A stretch of DNA of 64,000 nt from the NCBI RefSeq assembly GCF_000208405.1, contig NC_015437.1, positions 1,419,501 through 1,483,500 of the forward strand, in the 5' to 3' direction. Numbering within the stretch: the stretch's first letter is position 1; every line of letters begins with the position of its first letter. A model generated the notes under the pieces. That model was not told where the DNA came from. It worked only from the letters and a program-made list of their open reading frames with translations, and searched no databases. The position numbers were made by a program, and so were the translations under genes. Source of the stretch: Selenomonas sputigena ATCC 35185 (GTDB lineage Bacteria > Bacillota > Negativicutes > Selenomonadales > Selenomonadaceae). Below, piece after piece: positions 34,381 through 43,291 of the stretch.

Positions 34381-37300
34381 TTAGAAGCGATAGGTGAGCT
34401 GCACCCTTGCGTAGTCGCCGAGGCTGAAGTGCTCGGGGCCGTAGAGGGTGTCGCGTGCACCGATTCCTTTGGCGCCGAAGGTGTAGAAGGCTTCGACGAG
34501 GAGGTTTTCCATCGGCACATAGCCCGCGCCGACGGTGAAGCTCTTGATGCCGTCGAGGTAGCGGTCGGGCAGCGCTTCCGTGCCGTTGCCGCCGAAGAAG
34601 GAGCCGTGCTCGAAGCGCTTGTAGTCGATGAATGCATTCCACGAGTGCGGCACTTTCGTATCGGCTTTGCCGAGATCGAGCCGCATGACCCAGAATCTCG
34701 GTGCAGAGCCGGTTTCCCTGCCCTTGATCGCGAAGTCGGATGTGCCGCTCTTGTGCTCATAGCGCGTGTGGCCGTTCATGTACTTGCCAAAGTCGGTCGT
34801 ATTCACGCCGTAGTCGAAGGATAGCGCGGCATTCTTCGAGAGCTGCCACTTCGCGCCGACACCGACGACATTCGCGAGCGTGTCGAAGGTGCTGACATCA
34901 TTTCCCGTGCCGTTCGCCGCGAGGAAGCGATGCGAGTCATTGCCGACCGAGCGCAGATACCAAGCGGCGACGCCGAGATTTGGCGAGAGTTCGTGACGTG
35001 CCTGCACATAGAACGCCTGCTTGAGCGCAGGGATCTGGTCGCGCTCAAGTATCGTGCCAACTTGCAGTACAAAATAGCCCGCGCGTTTCAGCAGATTAAG
35101 CGGCAGAGCGCTCTTGTCCTCCGGACCCCAATAATAATCATCAATTAGATAGTCGATGATCGTTTGACCGAGATGCGATATACCCCTTTTATTGCCTGCC
35201 GGAATCTTCCCGTTTAATGTAAATCCGCTATCGGGGTCATCCGGATTGCGTTTCAACGACTGCACCCCGTGGTAAGCGCTTTTATCCCAAGAAGAACGAA
35301 TGGTGCGCTCTTTTGCCTCATCCTTCGTCATCGATCTGAAATCTCCGGGTTGCAAATCACTCATCTTCAAATTGTAGCCAAGGATCGGCTTCTTTCCGTG
35401 ATATGTTCCATAGCCGTAGAACTCATAGGTCAGATTATAAACCCCGTCCGGATGACCGTCGATATTATCAAGCTTCTCCACCCGCGTCCGCGTCGTCTCC
35501 AGATTTGCCTCTGCCGACTCCCACGCTTTACGGGTGACATCCTCCATCTTCTCGCGATTGAATCTGTCCTGATAAGAAAGGCTTGCCCTCGGATGCAGCT
35601 TCTTCAACTGCGGACTTTCTTCCTGTGAAAGATATGTCCCGACGACGTTGCCATGTTTGTCCCTCACGGTCACCTTGTACCATGCGAAGTCATCGTGCTG
35701 GATTCTCCCTTTCTCAGACAACCGATCCATCAATTTCTGATATGCTTTGGGATTATCCTGTTTGACAACATTCAGATACTCGTCAAGAATCTGCTTTTGC
35801 TCTGCCAAACTCTGCGCCTTGACGAGCCGTTGATACAGTCCGTCAAAGCCCGGGGTATCCTTAATGAGCGTGCTGTAGTTCGGATAATACGGAACGGCGT
35901 CCGTCGTACGGCTGTTGATCGCGGTCGCTTTATAGCCCAGCCATTCTTCCTTAGTCACGCCGCGCACGAAGCTCTGACGCGTCGCGTGCGTATAGGCGGA
36001 GTCTGTGACGCCTGTCGAGTGCCGGAAGTCGCCGTAGCCGAGACGCACCTGCGTATGGGCGCCCGTCCATACGGCGCGTCCGCCGTCGTACTCTTTGCCG
36101 AAGTAGTAGCCTGTGACGCCCATCGGCTCCGTCATGCGGCCAAGCGAGAAGTCCCAGTCGTTCGCATGTACGGTGAGGTTCGCCTCGTCAAGGCGCACAT
36201 GGTTGAGTCCACGGCTTTTGGCGACATCGGTATCGGTGCCGACACCCTCTGCGCCCGAAGCGCTTCCCAAAATAGTGAGGTTCGTGTTCGCATCGATCCT
36301 CGCATCCACGCCAACGCGCAGCCACTGCTCGAAGCCGTGCTCAGCTTTTTCGAGGTAATTTTTATACGCGCCGTCGCTTACGCTCGCTGTGGTCGTGACA
36401 CGCGCTTCAGACGGCTTTTCCTTGCCTGTAAAGGCGTTCCAACGCCAGCGATAATCGCCGATGACACGCACGCCCTTTTCCTTCGTCGTATCGAACGGCT
36501 TTTGGATGAACCATGCATCTTCGGGCAGAAGATGCACTTCTTCCTTCTTGAAGCGCCCGCCCGCCCCCGTGCTCGCATCGGGGCCGAACTTCAAGTTCAC
36601 GCCAATGCGGTACGTGCGCTCTTGAAAGGCGCGGTCGTCGTCGCGATGGTTGAAGATATTGTCGACGCCGATATAGGCGCTCGCGTCCTTGCCGAAGTCT
36701 TTTTGCAGGATGAAGTTCCAGATACCGAAAGTCTTTTTCTCGTACGTCTGCTTGCCGCCCTCGGCGAAGTTATAATGCCACTTTTTTGCCACGCCGTCCC
36801 AGTCGTAATAGTTGCCGTTGTTCGCAACACTGTTGCTGTCTAGCATGTTGACATAATAGTTCCCCCAGAGCGTCGCACGCCAGCCTTGGTTCTCGTAGGT
36901 CACGCCAAGGTCGATCTTGTGCTGCGGCCGATCGAGCAAACGATCCGGCATGTTCGGATCGCTCTTGTTGATGGCATGAAGATAGGTATAGCCGAGCTTC
37001 GCCGACCAATGCTTGTCAAAGCGATGGTTATACTCTGCTTCAAGACCTGTGATCTCCGCTTTGCCGATGTTCTTGAAGCTGTAAATCATATCGGGCGGCA
37101 TGAGCCATCTGGCATCAGCGGAAATTTCCGGATGGAAATCCATCAGATAGCCGGTGAAGTAAGTCGTCATATAGTTGTCGATGCGATTGTGGAAAGCATT
37201 GATACGGTAGCTGTCCCTGCCATCCTTGCTTTCGCCCTCATAGCCAAGATCGAAATTGAGGGACTTCTCGGGCTTCAAGTTCGGATTGCCGACAAAATAG

Positions 37301-39261
37301 TAGCCAAGGCGTGCGCGTTCCAGTCCCATCGGCGAGCCTGCATACATCTCCCAGTTGTAGTAAAGCTCCCCCATGCCCGGCTCGGTATAGCCCGTGCCGA
37401 GGTTCGCCTTGAAGCGCTGGTTCGCCTTGCCGCCGATGTTGTGCGTCATGCCGATATTGAACGTCGCATGTGTGCCGAAAAGGCTGCTGTGATCGACGCG
37501 CAGAATTGGCGAGAGCAAAGTATTCCGATTGACCTGCCATGCGTCCTGCAAAAACACATATTGCTTCTTGATCTCCACACTGCCAATCGTCAATCGGTTC
37601 TGCCGCGCATCAAATTCCTCATTGAACGCTTTTCCGTTCCAAAGCATCGCATGTCCAAACATTTTACGATCATAATTGGCAAATTCCTGATCATAGTAGT
37701 GATTGATTGCCGAAGTCGGCGTATCAATATGAGTCAGATCATGGTTGCGAGCATCATCAAGCAGCTGCTGACCGAACGCCATAAGCCGCGCCATAACATC
37801 CGGCGGCGCCGGATTCCAGTCTTTATCATAGCCCTGAGAGCCATATTTCAAATAGTCCTGATACGTATAGATTGGCTCCAGTGAGCGTCCGGCAGCATCC
37901 TTATGCCCATACCACTCGTATTCATTATCGTACTTAGGCACTCCCGCTTCATTTCGCGTCATCGCATAGTCGTGCACGCGCGAAGATGGCTCCCCCGCGC
38001 CGCCTCTCGTATAAAGGTTCTTATCGTAATCCCACGGATCGATCATGCGCGTATGGCTGTTCGGTGCGTTTTTGATGCGGCTGCCCTCGCCTTTCTCCTG
38101 CGTGTAGCCAATGCCGTAGGTCAGCAGATGATCGCGATGGATCTGGGTGTTTGCCGATGCCTTGAGGCTCCATTGCTGATGCATGAGGTCGTCGATATAG
38201 TTGAGCGTGTTCTTGCCTTCATAGGGAGAATTGATATAGTCCGAGGTCAGCGTCGTGTCGTCCTCGTTCATCTTTGCATAGTCGAGAGAGACATTCCAAT
38301 CCGAATTGCCGCCGCGCCCCGCATACGAGAGGCGATATGTGCTGCGGTCAAGTTCGCGTTTGAATTGCTGCAAACCTTCCCCCCCAGAGTTGGAGCGCTT
38401 GACGAAGCGCTCCATATCCTCTGCCGTATGATCAACATTCAAGGAGAGACTATGATTCTTATCGAAATCGTAGGATGCGACAAGTCCGATATTCTTGATG
38501 TCGCCATAGTAGCGCAGCGAGTTTCGCACACGGCTTTCCTCGTCTTCATAAGAGTCGCCGCCCTTGATGAGCCCGCCAAAGGTCTCCGTGCTGTAAATCG
38601 GCATGACGTCGCGCTTGCCGCCGTAGGCTGCGACGCGCAGCTTGCCAATGTCGCCCGAGTCGGCGCGCAGGAAGAAGTTCGTATAGGGGATCTTCGAGTC
38701 GCCCTTGACGCGCCTGCCTTCGAGGTTGACCTGCATGCCCGCACGCTTCGCCGCCGCCTTCGTGATGACGTTGACGACGCCGCCGATGGCGTCGGCGCCG
38801 TACTTCGCGCTCGCCGCCCCGCGGATGATCTCGATGCGCTCGACGTTCTCCGTGCCGAGCCGCTGCAGCTCGTCGCCCGCGCCCGTGTACTTGGCGAAGT
38901 CGCCCATGACGGGCTGCCCGTCGACGAGGATCAAGGTATGGCGCGGCTCCGCGCCGCGAATCGAGAGCGTGACGCGCCCCATGGCGTCGACGCTGCGCGT
39001 CATGCCTGTCTCGTCGAAGATGATGTCTTCGACGGACTTCGCCTGCTTCTTCTCGATGTCCTCTTTCGTGATGATCGTCGTAGACTGCGACTCGTACTTC
39101 GCATCCTCTTTCGCGGCGTTCGCTTCGACGTCAACGGATCCCGTCTGAACGTCTACCCCCCCCGCACTTTCATGCGCCTGTGCCGTACAAAGAGGCAGCA
39201 TGAGATGGAGCGCGACAGCGAACGCCAACGCGTTCTTTCTCCGAACGGTGATTTCTTTCAC
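34381..39261 (-). CDS. TonB-dependent receptor fused to a second beta-barrel (1626 residues)
   Basis: A Sec signal peptide (cleavage after TAQA, near residue 28) precedes a TonB plug domain (about 45-170; TIITKEDIEKKQAKSVEDII, IRGAEPRHTLILVDGQPV, IEIIRGAASAKYGADAIGG). A first barrel then ends near residue 892 with RTYRIGVNLKFG, which looks like a natural receptor C-terminus. The frame continues without a stop through a short linker into about 700 more residues rich in beta strands (WNAFTGKEKPSEARVTTTAS, DFSLGRMTEPMGVTGYYFG) and ends with YARVQLTYRF, a terminal aromatic residue typical of outer-membrane barrels. Ordinary receptors have 600-1000 residues. Two large insertions (about 394-557 and 1100-1387) sit in the barrels. 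The substrate is unknown; Fur-like boxes suggest iron or heme. Confidence 0.9.
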   Translation of the reverse strand: MKEITVRRKNALAFAVALHLMLPLCTAQAHESAGGVDVQTGSVDVEANAAKEDAKYESQSTTIITKEDIEKKQAKSVEDIIFDETGMTRSVDAMGRVTLSIRGAEPRHTLILVDGQPVMGDFAKYTGAGDELQRLGTENVERIEIIRGAASAKYGADAIGGVVNVITKAAAKRAGMQVNLEGRRVKGDSKIPYTNFFLRADSGDIGKLRVAAYGGKRDVMPIYSTETFGGLIKGGDSYEDEESRVRNSLRYYGDIKNIGLVASYDFDKNHSLSLNVDHTAEDMERFVKRSNSGGEGLQQFKRELDRSTYRLSYAGRGGNSDWNVSLDYAKMNEDDTTLTSDYINSPYEGKNTLNYIDDLMHQQWSLKASANTQIHRDHLLTYGIGYTQEKGEGSRIKNAPNSHTRMIDPWDYDKNLYTRGGAGEPSSRVHDYAMTRNEAGVPKYDNEYEWYGHKDAAGRSLEPIYTYQDYLKYGSQGYDKDWNPAPPDVMARLMAFGQQLLDDARNHDLTHIDTPTSAINHYYDQEFANYDRKMFGHAMLWNGKAFNEEFDARQNRLTIGSVEIKKQYVFLQDAWQVNRNTLLSPILRVDHSSLFGTHATFNIGMTHNIGGKANQRFKANLGTGYTEPGMGELYYNWEMYAGSPMGLERARLGYYFVGNPNLKPEKSLNFDLGYEGESKDGRDSYRINAFHNRIDNYMTTYFTGYLMDFHPEISADARWLMPPDMIYSFKNIGKAEITGLEAEYNHRFDKHWSAKLGYTYLHAINKSDPNMPDRLLDRPQHKIDLGVTYENQGWRATLWGNYYVNMLDSNSVANNGNYYDWDGVAKKWHYNFAEGGKQTYEKKTFGIWNFILQKDFGKDASAYIGVDNIFNHRDDDRAFQERTYRIGVNLKFGPDASTGAGGRFKKEEVHLLPEDAWFIQKPFDTTKEKGVRVIGDYRWRWNAFTGKEKPSEARVTTTASVSDGAYKNYLEKAEHGFEQWLRVGVDARIDANTNLTILGSASGAEGVGTDTDVAKSRGLNHVRLDEANLTVHANDWDFSLGRMTEPMGVTGYYFGKEYDGGRAVWTGAHTQVRLGYGDFRHSTGVTDSAYTHATRQSFVRGVTKEEWLGYKATAINSRTTDAVPYYPNYSTLIKDTPGFDGLYQRLVKAQSLAEQKQILDEYLNVVKQDNPKAYQKLMDRLSEKGRIQHDDFAWYKVTVRDKHGNVVGTYLSQEESPQLKKLHPRASLSYQDRFNREKMEDVTRKAWESAEANLETTRTRVEKLDNIDGHPDGVYNLTYEFYGYGTYHGKKPILGYNLKMSDLQPGDFRSMTKDEAKERTIRSSWDKSAYHGVQSLKRNPDDPDSGFTLNGKIPAGNKRGISHLGQTIIDYLIDDYYWGPEDKSALPLNLLKRAGYFVLQVGTILERDQIPALKQAFYVQARHELSPNLGVAAWYLRSVGNDSHRFLAANGTGNDVSTFDTLANVVGVGAKWQLSKNAALSFDYGVNTTDFGKYMNGHTRYEHKSGTSDFAIKGRETGSAPRFWVMRLDLGKADTKVPHSWNAFIDYKRFEHGSFFGGNGTEALPDRYLDGIKSFTVGAGYVPMENLLVEAFYTFGAKGIGARDTLYGPEHFSLGDYARVQLTYRF

Positions 39262-39333
39262 TTGCGTTTCCCTCCGATGCTTTGGAAAGCACGGATCGAT
39301 GCCGTGCTTCCTATAAATTTATGAAACCAACTC

Positions 39334-39346
39334 TGATTCTCATTCA
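39334..39346. promoter_or_regulatory. Fur-like box at the TonB receptor promoter
   Basis: TGATTCTCATTCA is an imperfect inverted repeat next to a TATAAT -10 box on the minus strand (39346-39351), covering the likely transcription start. It matches a near-identical element at 39422. Binding of Fur would block transcription. Confidence 0.6.
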
Positions 39347-39421
39347 TTATATCACGCTTTGAGAATAAATCTACCCTTTGGGGCAAAAAATATGAAAAAA
39401 ATTCTATTCTATTCACAAATT

Positions 39422-39434
39422 TGAATCTCATTCA
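39422..39434. promoter_or_regulatory. Second Fur-like box upstream of the TonB receptor
   Basis: TGAATCTCATTCA has perfect outer arms (TGAAT and ATTCA) and repeats the first box with one change, 88 bases away. Between the boxes the DNA is AT-rich. Confidence 0.5.
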
Positions 39435-39440
39435 CTTTTT

Positions 39441-39480
39441 AATGAAAAAGAAAGACTGCCGCACCGTGTATGCGACAGCC
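39441..39480 (-). terminator. Terminator of the second Rpn-type gene
   Basis: A ten-pair stem (GGCTGTCGCA with TGCGGCAGTC) is followed by a T-rich tract (TTTCTTTTTCATT), about 70 bases behind the stop. Confidence 0.75.
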
Positions 39481-39545
39481 CTCTTCTTATGATTCTTGCG
39501 GGAATTACGAATATCGAAAGTTCATCTACGTTTCACGCTGCCTGC

Positions 39546-40406
39546 TCAAAGCAAGCTGTGCATCCTGCCAAGCTCCTGCACGCGCTCCATGGAGAACTTT
39601 GATATACGCGCGATCGTCTCAAGCGGCAGCTTGTCACGCAGCATCTCCAAGACCATATCGACCTTCCCCTCCTCACGTCCGCGCTCCATGCCCTCTTCCA
39701 GGATGGCCTCTTCAAAATCCTTCTGATTCCATTCAAAATTCACCATATCGACGACCTCCCTTTCATGCTGCTGCAGAAATTCTTTCATGATGTCACTTTC
39801 TTCACAGTACCGCATGGCTTCGCGGATTGCTTGTGCTCTCTCCATACCCGCTGCCATATTTCTTTTGATTCGAGCAATGAAGAAGCTGTAGTCGTGGATC
39901 GACCGACTTCTTTGCAGGAGTATTTTCGCATTGTCATAGGCGATGTTGTGGAAATTTGCTTTTAATTCCAAATGAATTTCTTCATCTGTCTTCACATAAG
40001 CATCCGACAGCTTCATCTGGCAGGTTTCGGGCATATCGTTGTTTCCCGTGTAGAATACATGAAATTCTGGTGCAGGGAGCTTGATCGGAGTATTCTGGTA
40101 GAGTTTCTTCGCTGGAATGTATTGCCGTAATTGTTCGCAGACGTAGTATAGACAGCGCAATGGCATATTTTGATTTGCAGTGCTTTGATGTTCCATGAAA
40201 ATCAGATGACGTCCTGCCAGCAAGAATGAGATGTCATTTTTGATTTGTGACAGGAAGGTTCCTTCAAGCGTCACGATTTTCAGCGGTTCTTCCTCGTAGG
40301 ATCTTCCATGCAGCGCTCCCGCAACCTCTTTCAGTCGCTCTTCCTCGTTGAAGTACATGCGAAAGACCGTATCTTGATACTGTCTGCCTTTCTTCTCTTT
40401 GTCCAT
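39546..40406 (-). CDS. Rpn-type PD-(D/E)XK nuclease-family protein (second type)
   Basis: This 286-residue protein starts with MDKEKKGRQYQDTVFRMYF, typical of the transposase-like Rpn/PDDEXK group. The core is KNDISFLLAGRHLIFMEHQST: Asp, then Glu-His-Gln. The C-terminal part is charged (EEGMERGREEGKVDMVLEML), like many Rpn proteins. It is not closely similar to the first Rpn-type gene (different core and length of domains). A likely start is the ATG at 40406 with GGAG upstream; earlier ATGs at 40418 and 40448 exist. Role unknown. Confidence 0.82.
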   Translation of the reverse strand: MDKEKKGRQYQDTVFRMYFNEEERLKEVAGALHGRSYEEEPLKIVTLEGTFLSQIKNDISFLLAGRHLIFMEHQSTANQNMPLRCLYYVCEQLRQYIPAKKLYQNTPIKLPAPEFHVFYTGNNDMPETCQMKLSDAYVKTDEEIHLELKANFHNIAYDNAKILLQRSRSIHDYSFFIARIKRNMAAGMERAQAIREAMRYCEESDIMKEFLQQHEREVVDMVNFEWNQKDFEEAILEEGMERGREEGKVDMVLEMLRDKLPLETIARISKFSMERVQELGRMHSLL

Positions 40407-40466
40407 AAGGTGCTCCATCTTGCCGAAAATCCTTTTCCCTTCCCTCATTATATCATAAAGTTCCAC

Positions 40467-40506
40467 ATGCAAACAGCCCGACGAAAATCCGTCGGGCTGT
40501 TTGCAT
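40467..40506 (-). terminator. Hairpin behind the OPT transporter gene
   Basis: A perfect 17-bp stem (ATGCAAACAGCCCGACG and its complement) with six-base loop lies 14 bases behind the stop. The core is shared with the hairpin at 34316-34351. Confidence 0.75.
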
Positions 40507-40519
40507 ACGGGAATATCAT

Positions 40520-42547
40520 TCATCCGTTCTTTTTCGCGAGCACGACGCGGCTCAGAATGACGACCACGAGTGCGAAGACGGCGAGGCCGAGCATTTCCGC
40601 CGTGTCAGCAAAATCGGCACCGACGAGTGCCAGCGGGCTTTCGCTGCCGCCGCTCGATACGGATATGGCGATGAGTCCGGCGAGTGCGACGCCGACGATG
40701 GATTCGCCGACGATGAGTCCCGAGGCGAAGAGCGTACCGCGGCGGCGCGCCGCTTTGCCCTCTTCCGCACCGCGGTCTTTCAGCACCTTGTCGAGCACAT
40801 AGCCAAGGACAGCGCCGATGACGAGCGGCGTCTGGATGCTCGGCGGCAGGTAGATGCCCATGCCAACGGCCAAAGGCGGCAGCATGAGATTCCTCGTCGT
40901 GCGGCGCAGGAAGAGATCGACGAGCACGATGACGACACCAAGCCCGAGACCGATGTAGATGTACTCCCATGCGAGGTTGTTCGAGAAGATTCCCTCGGCG
41001 ATCGTCTTCATGAGCACCGCCTGCGGCGCGGCGAGCGCCTGCGAAGGATCCATGCCCTCGCGTGGCAAGGCGCCGACGAAGCCGTACGCCTCATAGAGGA
41101 GGTTCAGCACAGGCGCAATGACGAGCGCACCGACGATGCAGCCCAAAAGAAGCGCGACCTGCTGACGCCACGGCGTCGCACCGACGAGCCAACCCGTCTT
41201 GAGATCCTGCATGTTGTCGTTCGAGATGCAGGCGATGGCAAGGATGATCGACGTCGTGAAAATCGCCGTCGCCGTCGCGAATTTCTCACCACCCGGCAAA
41301 GCGAAGATGCCGAACGAGGAGCAAAGCGCGTACATGACGAGCGAGGCAACGATGATGCCGAGAATACCGATGCCCGAGATCGGACTCGACGACGTGCCGA
41401 CGAGGCCTGCCATATAAGCGCAGGCAGCGGCGACGAAGAAGCCCATGAAGACGGCGACGCCGACGCCGACGAGCGTGAAGGCGAGCACCTGACCACTTGG
41501 CAGTCCCTCGGGGCTGACGAAAGCGTAGAATACGGCGAGAAGACCGACGACTGTCAGCAGGAATACGAAGCCGATGCTCTTCATCGACATGTCGATGTCC
41601 ATGCGATGCCTGTCCTTGATCGTCTCGGGCATGCGCATGGCGGCAAGCGATTCCTTCATGCCGTCGATGACGGGACGCGCGAGCGTAATCAGCGTCCAGA
41701 TGGCGGCGACACCCATGGCACCCGCACCGATGAGGCGCACGCGCTCCTGATAGACGGCGGCAGCGAACTTCTGCATCGTCACGCCGTCGGGCGGCGTACT
41801 CGTGATCGTGTAGAAGGGAACGAAGCCCGCCCAAGCGATGAGGATGCCGACGAGCATGGCGAGACCGCTCGCTATACCGATGAGGTAGCCCGCGCCGACG
41901 AGAGCCGACGAGTAGCCGATGGGGAACTGCGTCATGCCGCGCCCGATGGGAATCCATACGGAAAGCGCACCCGACAGCACTTGAAAGCCGCTCGTGCAAA
42001 GTGCAATGATACCTGCGACGAAACTGCCCGACAAGATCTCCTTGAGCCCTGTGCCTGTGCCTTTGCCCTTGCCATCTTCATCATGCGCATTGACCTTCAA
42101 GATCTCCGCCGCCGCAACGCCCTCGGGATAAGCGAGGTCGCTGTGCACGACCATGGCGCGGCGCAAGGGGATCGTAAAGAGCACGCCCAGGCAGCCGCCA
42201 CAGGCCGCGACGAGAAGCGTCTGCGTGAACTCAAAGCCGTGCCAGTAGCCAATCATGAGCATGCCCGGAATGATGAAGATGATCGCGGACAAGGTGCCGG
42301 CCGCTGAGGCCTGCGTCTGCACCATGTTGTTTTCCAGGATATTGGAATCCTTCGCCATCTTGAGGACGGCCATCGAGATGACAGCTGCCGGAATGGCGGA
42401 CGAGAACGTCAGGCCGACCTTCAGCCCCAGATAGACGTTCGATGCCGTAAAGATCACGGTCAATACGGCGCCCAAGAGCATGCCGCGCACGGTAAGCTCG
42501 GGCAGTCGCAGCTCATGCTGCATAAACTCATTGTGTTCATTTTTCAT
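40520..42547 (-). CDS. OPT-family oligopeptide transporter
   Basis: The 675-residue protein has about 14-16 hydrophobic segments and the OPT start (ELTVRGMLLGAVLTVIFTASNVYLGLKVGLTFSSAIPAAV). Further typical parts are GVAAAEILKVNAHD and GLVGTSSSPISGIGI. OPT proteins are proton-coupled carriers of short peptides or metal complexes in the inner membrane; bacterial ones are poorly characterised. It is a single-gene unit with a TATAAT box at 42604. Confidence 0.93.
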   Translation of the reverse strand: MKNEHNEFMQHELRLPELTVRGMLLGAVLTVIFTASNVYLGLKVGLTFSSAIPAAVISMAVLKMAKDSNILENNMVQTQASAAGTLSAIIFIIPGMLMIGYWHGFEFTQTLLVAACGGCLGVLFTIPLRRAMVVHSDLAYPEGVAAAEILKVNAHDEDGKGKGTGTGLKEILSGSFVAGIIALCTSGFQVLSGALSVWIPIGRGMTQFPIGYSSALVGAGYLIGIASGLAMLVGILIAWAGFVPFYTITSTPPDGVTMQKFAAAVYQERVRLIGAGAMGVAAIWTLITLARPVIDGMKESLAAMRMPETIKDRHRMDIDMSMKSIGFVFLLTVVGLLAVFYAFVSPEGLPSGQVLAFTLVGVGVAVFMGFFVAAACAYMAGLVGTSSSPISGIGILGIIVASLVMYALCSSFGIFALPGGEKFATATAIFTTSIILAIACISNDNMQDLKTGWLVGATPWRQQVALLLGCIVGALVIAPVLNLLYEAYGFVGALPREGMDPSQALAAPQAVLMKTIAEGIFSNNLAWEYIYIGLGLGVVIVLVDLFLRRTTRNLMLPPLAVGMGIYLPPSIQTPLVIGAVLGYVLDKVLKDRGAEEGKAARRRGTLFASGLIVGESIVGVALAGLIAISVSSGGSESPLALVGADFADTAEMLGLAVFALVVVILSRVVLAKKNG

Positions 42548-42603
42548 AGTATCGCTCCCTATAGTAATTTGCGCCCATGAAGCAGGCGAATGGATGCCTA
42601 TCT

Positions 42604-42609
42604 ATTATA
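42604..42609 (-). promoter_or_regulatory. Possible -10 box of the OPT transporter gene
   Basis: A perfect TATAAT on the minus strand, 57 bases upstream of the ATG; a -35 box at standard spacing is not clear. Confidence 0.45.
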
Positions 42610-42683
42610 GCACATATTTATAGAACATATAGCAAAATTTATATAAAAATCGTAAAAATGAATCCATTTTCCTCATTTGTCCC

Positions 42684-42719
42684 AAATAAGAAATCGCTGC
42701 GCAATTTGGCACAGCGATT
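42684..42719 (-). terminator. Terminator of the toxin-antitoxin operon
   Basis: An 11-bp stem (AATCGCTGTGC with GCGCAGCGATT) and T-rich tail follow the toxin stop by about 30 bases. Confidence 0.8.
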
Positions 42720-42750
42720 CATCATAATATCCATCTCATACATACCGCTC

Positions 42751-43014
42751 TTATTTGTCTCCATAGTGAGAGCCGCATTGAGCAATCTCCAACATGCCAT
42801 CGGATATTTGAAAGACAAGCCGATTCTTCTCATCGATGCGCACGCTGTAAAAGCCGCTCCAGTTGCCGCGCAAAGGCTCCGGCTTTCCTATACCATCATA
42901 CCCATTTCGATCGATATCCTTGATGAGATTATTGATCTTTTTCAACGTTTTCTTATCCTTGGTTTGCCATTCGATATATTCAGCCCACGCCTCGTCATGC
43001 CATATTTTTCGCAC
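42751..43014 (-). CDS. yoeB: YoeB-family mRNA interferase toxin
   Basis: This 87-residue toxin matches YoeB over its length: KIWHDEAWAEYIEWQTKDKK, GIGKPEPLRGNWSGFYSVRI and the C-terminal CGSHYGDK. The residues at the YoeB active-site positions are all present (Glu46, Arg65, His83, Tyr84). YoeB cuts mRNA in the ribosomal A site. Translation starts at a GTG with GAGGTG upstream, two bases after the antitoxin stop. The partner is of RelB/DinJ type, whereas YoeB usually pairs with YefM. Confidence 0.94.
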   Translation of the reverse strand: MRKIWHDEAWAEYIEWQTKDKKTLKKINNLIKDIDRNGYDGIGKPEPLRGNWSGFYSVRIDEKNRLVFQISDGMLEIAQCGSHYGDK

Positions 43015-43016
43015 CG

Positions 43017-43268
43017 CTACACCTCGATGAGTTCATGCTCAGACACATTTCTTCCCGCTCTTATGTCCGCAATCCTCCGATCCAGAATCGCCGTATTTTC
43101 TGAAGACGAAACCGGCTCTGCCATGACTTCGAAAGGGATGCGCCTTTCTCTGCCGAGCCTTTTCAGGTAGATGTTGACTGCAGTAGACATGGACATCCCC
43201 ATGTCTTCACACACCTGTTCTGCCTCCTGCTTCACATCATCATCAATGCTTAGACAAATCTGTGCCAT
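43017..43268 (-). CDS. RelB/DinJ-family antitoxin
   Basis: The 83-residue protein starts with a ribbon-helix-helix domain (AQICLSIDDDVKQEAEQVCE, MGMSMSTAVNIYLKRL) of RelB/DinJ type, which binds the operon's operator, followed by a C-terminal segment that should wrap the toxin (IADIRAGRNVSEHELIEV). It precedes the YoeB gene with a two-base gap. Confidence 0.92.
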   Translation of the reverse strand: MAQICLSIDDDVKQEAEQVCEDMGMSMSTAVNIYLKRLGRERRIPFEVMAEPVSSSENTAILDRRIADIRAGRNVSEHELIEV

Positions 43269-43291
43269 AATCTCATCCCCCTTCTTCTTGA

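Noticed and set aside
36500-36620. Frameshift or lost stop joining two receptor genes
   Set aside because: The frame continues without any break, no second signal peptide or ribosome site is seen at the junction, and a short linker connects the halves.
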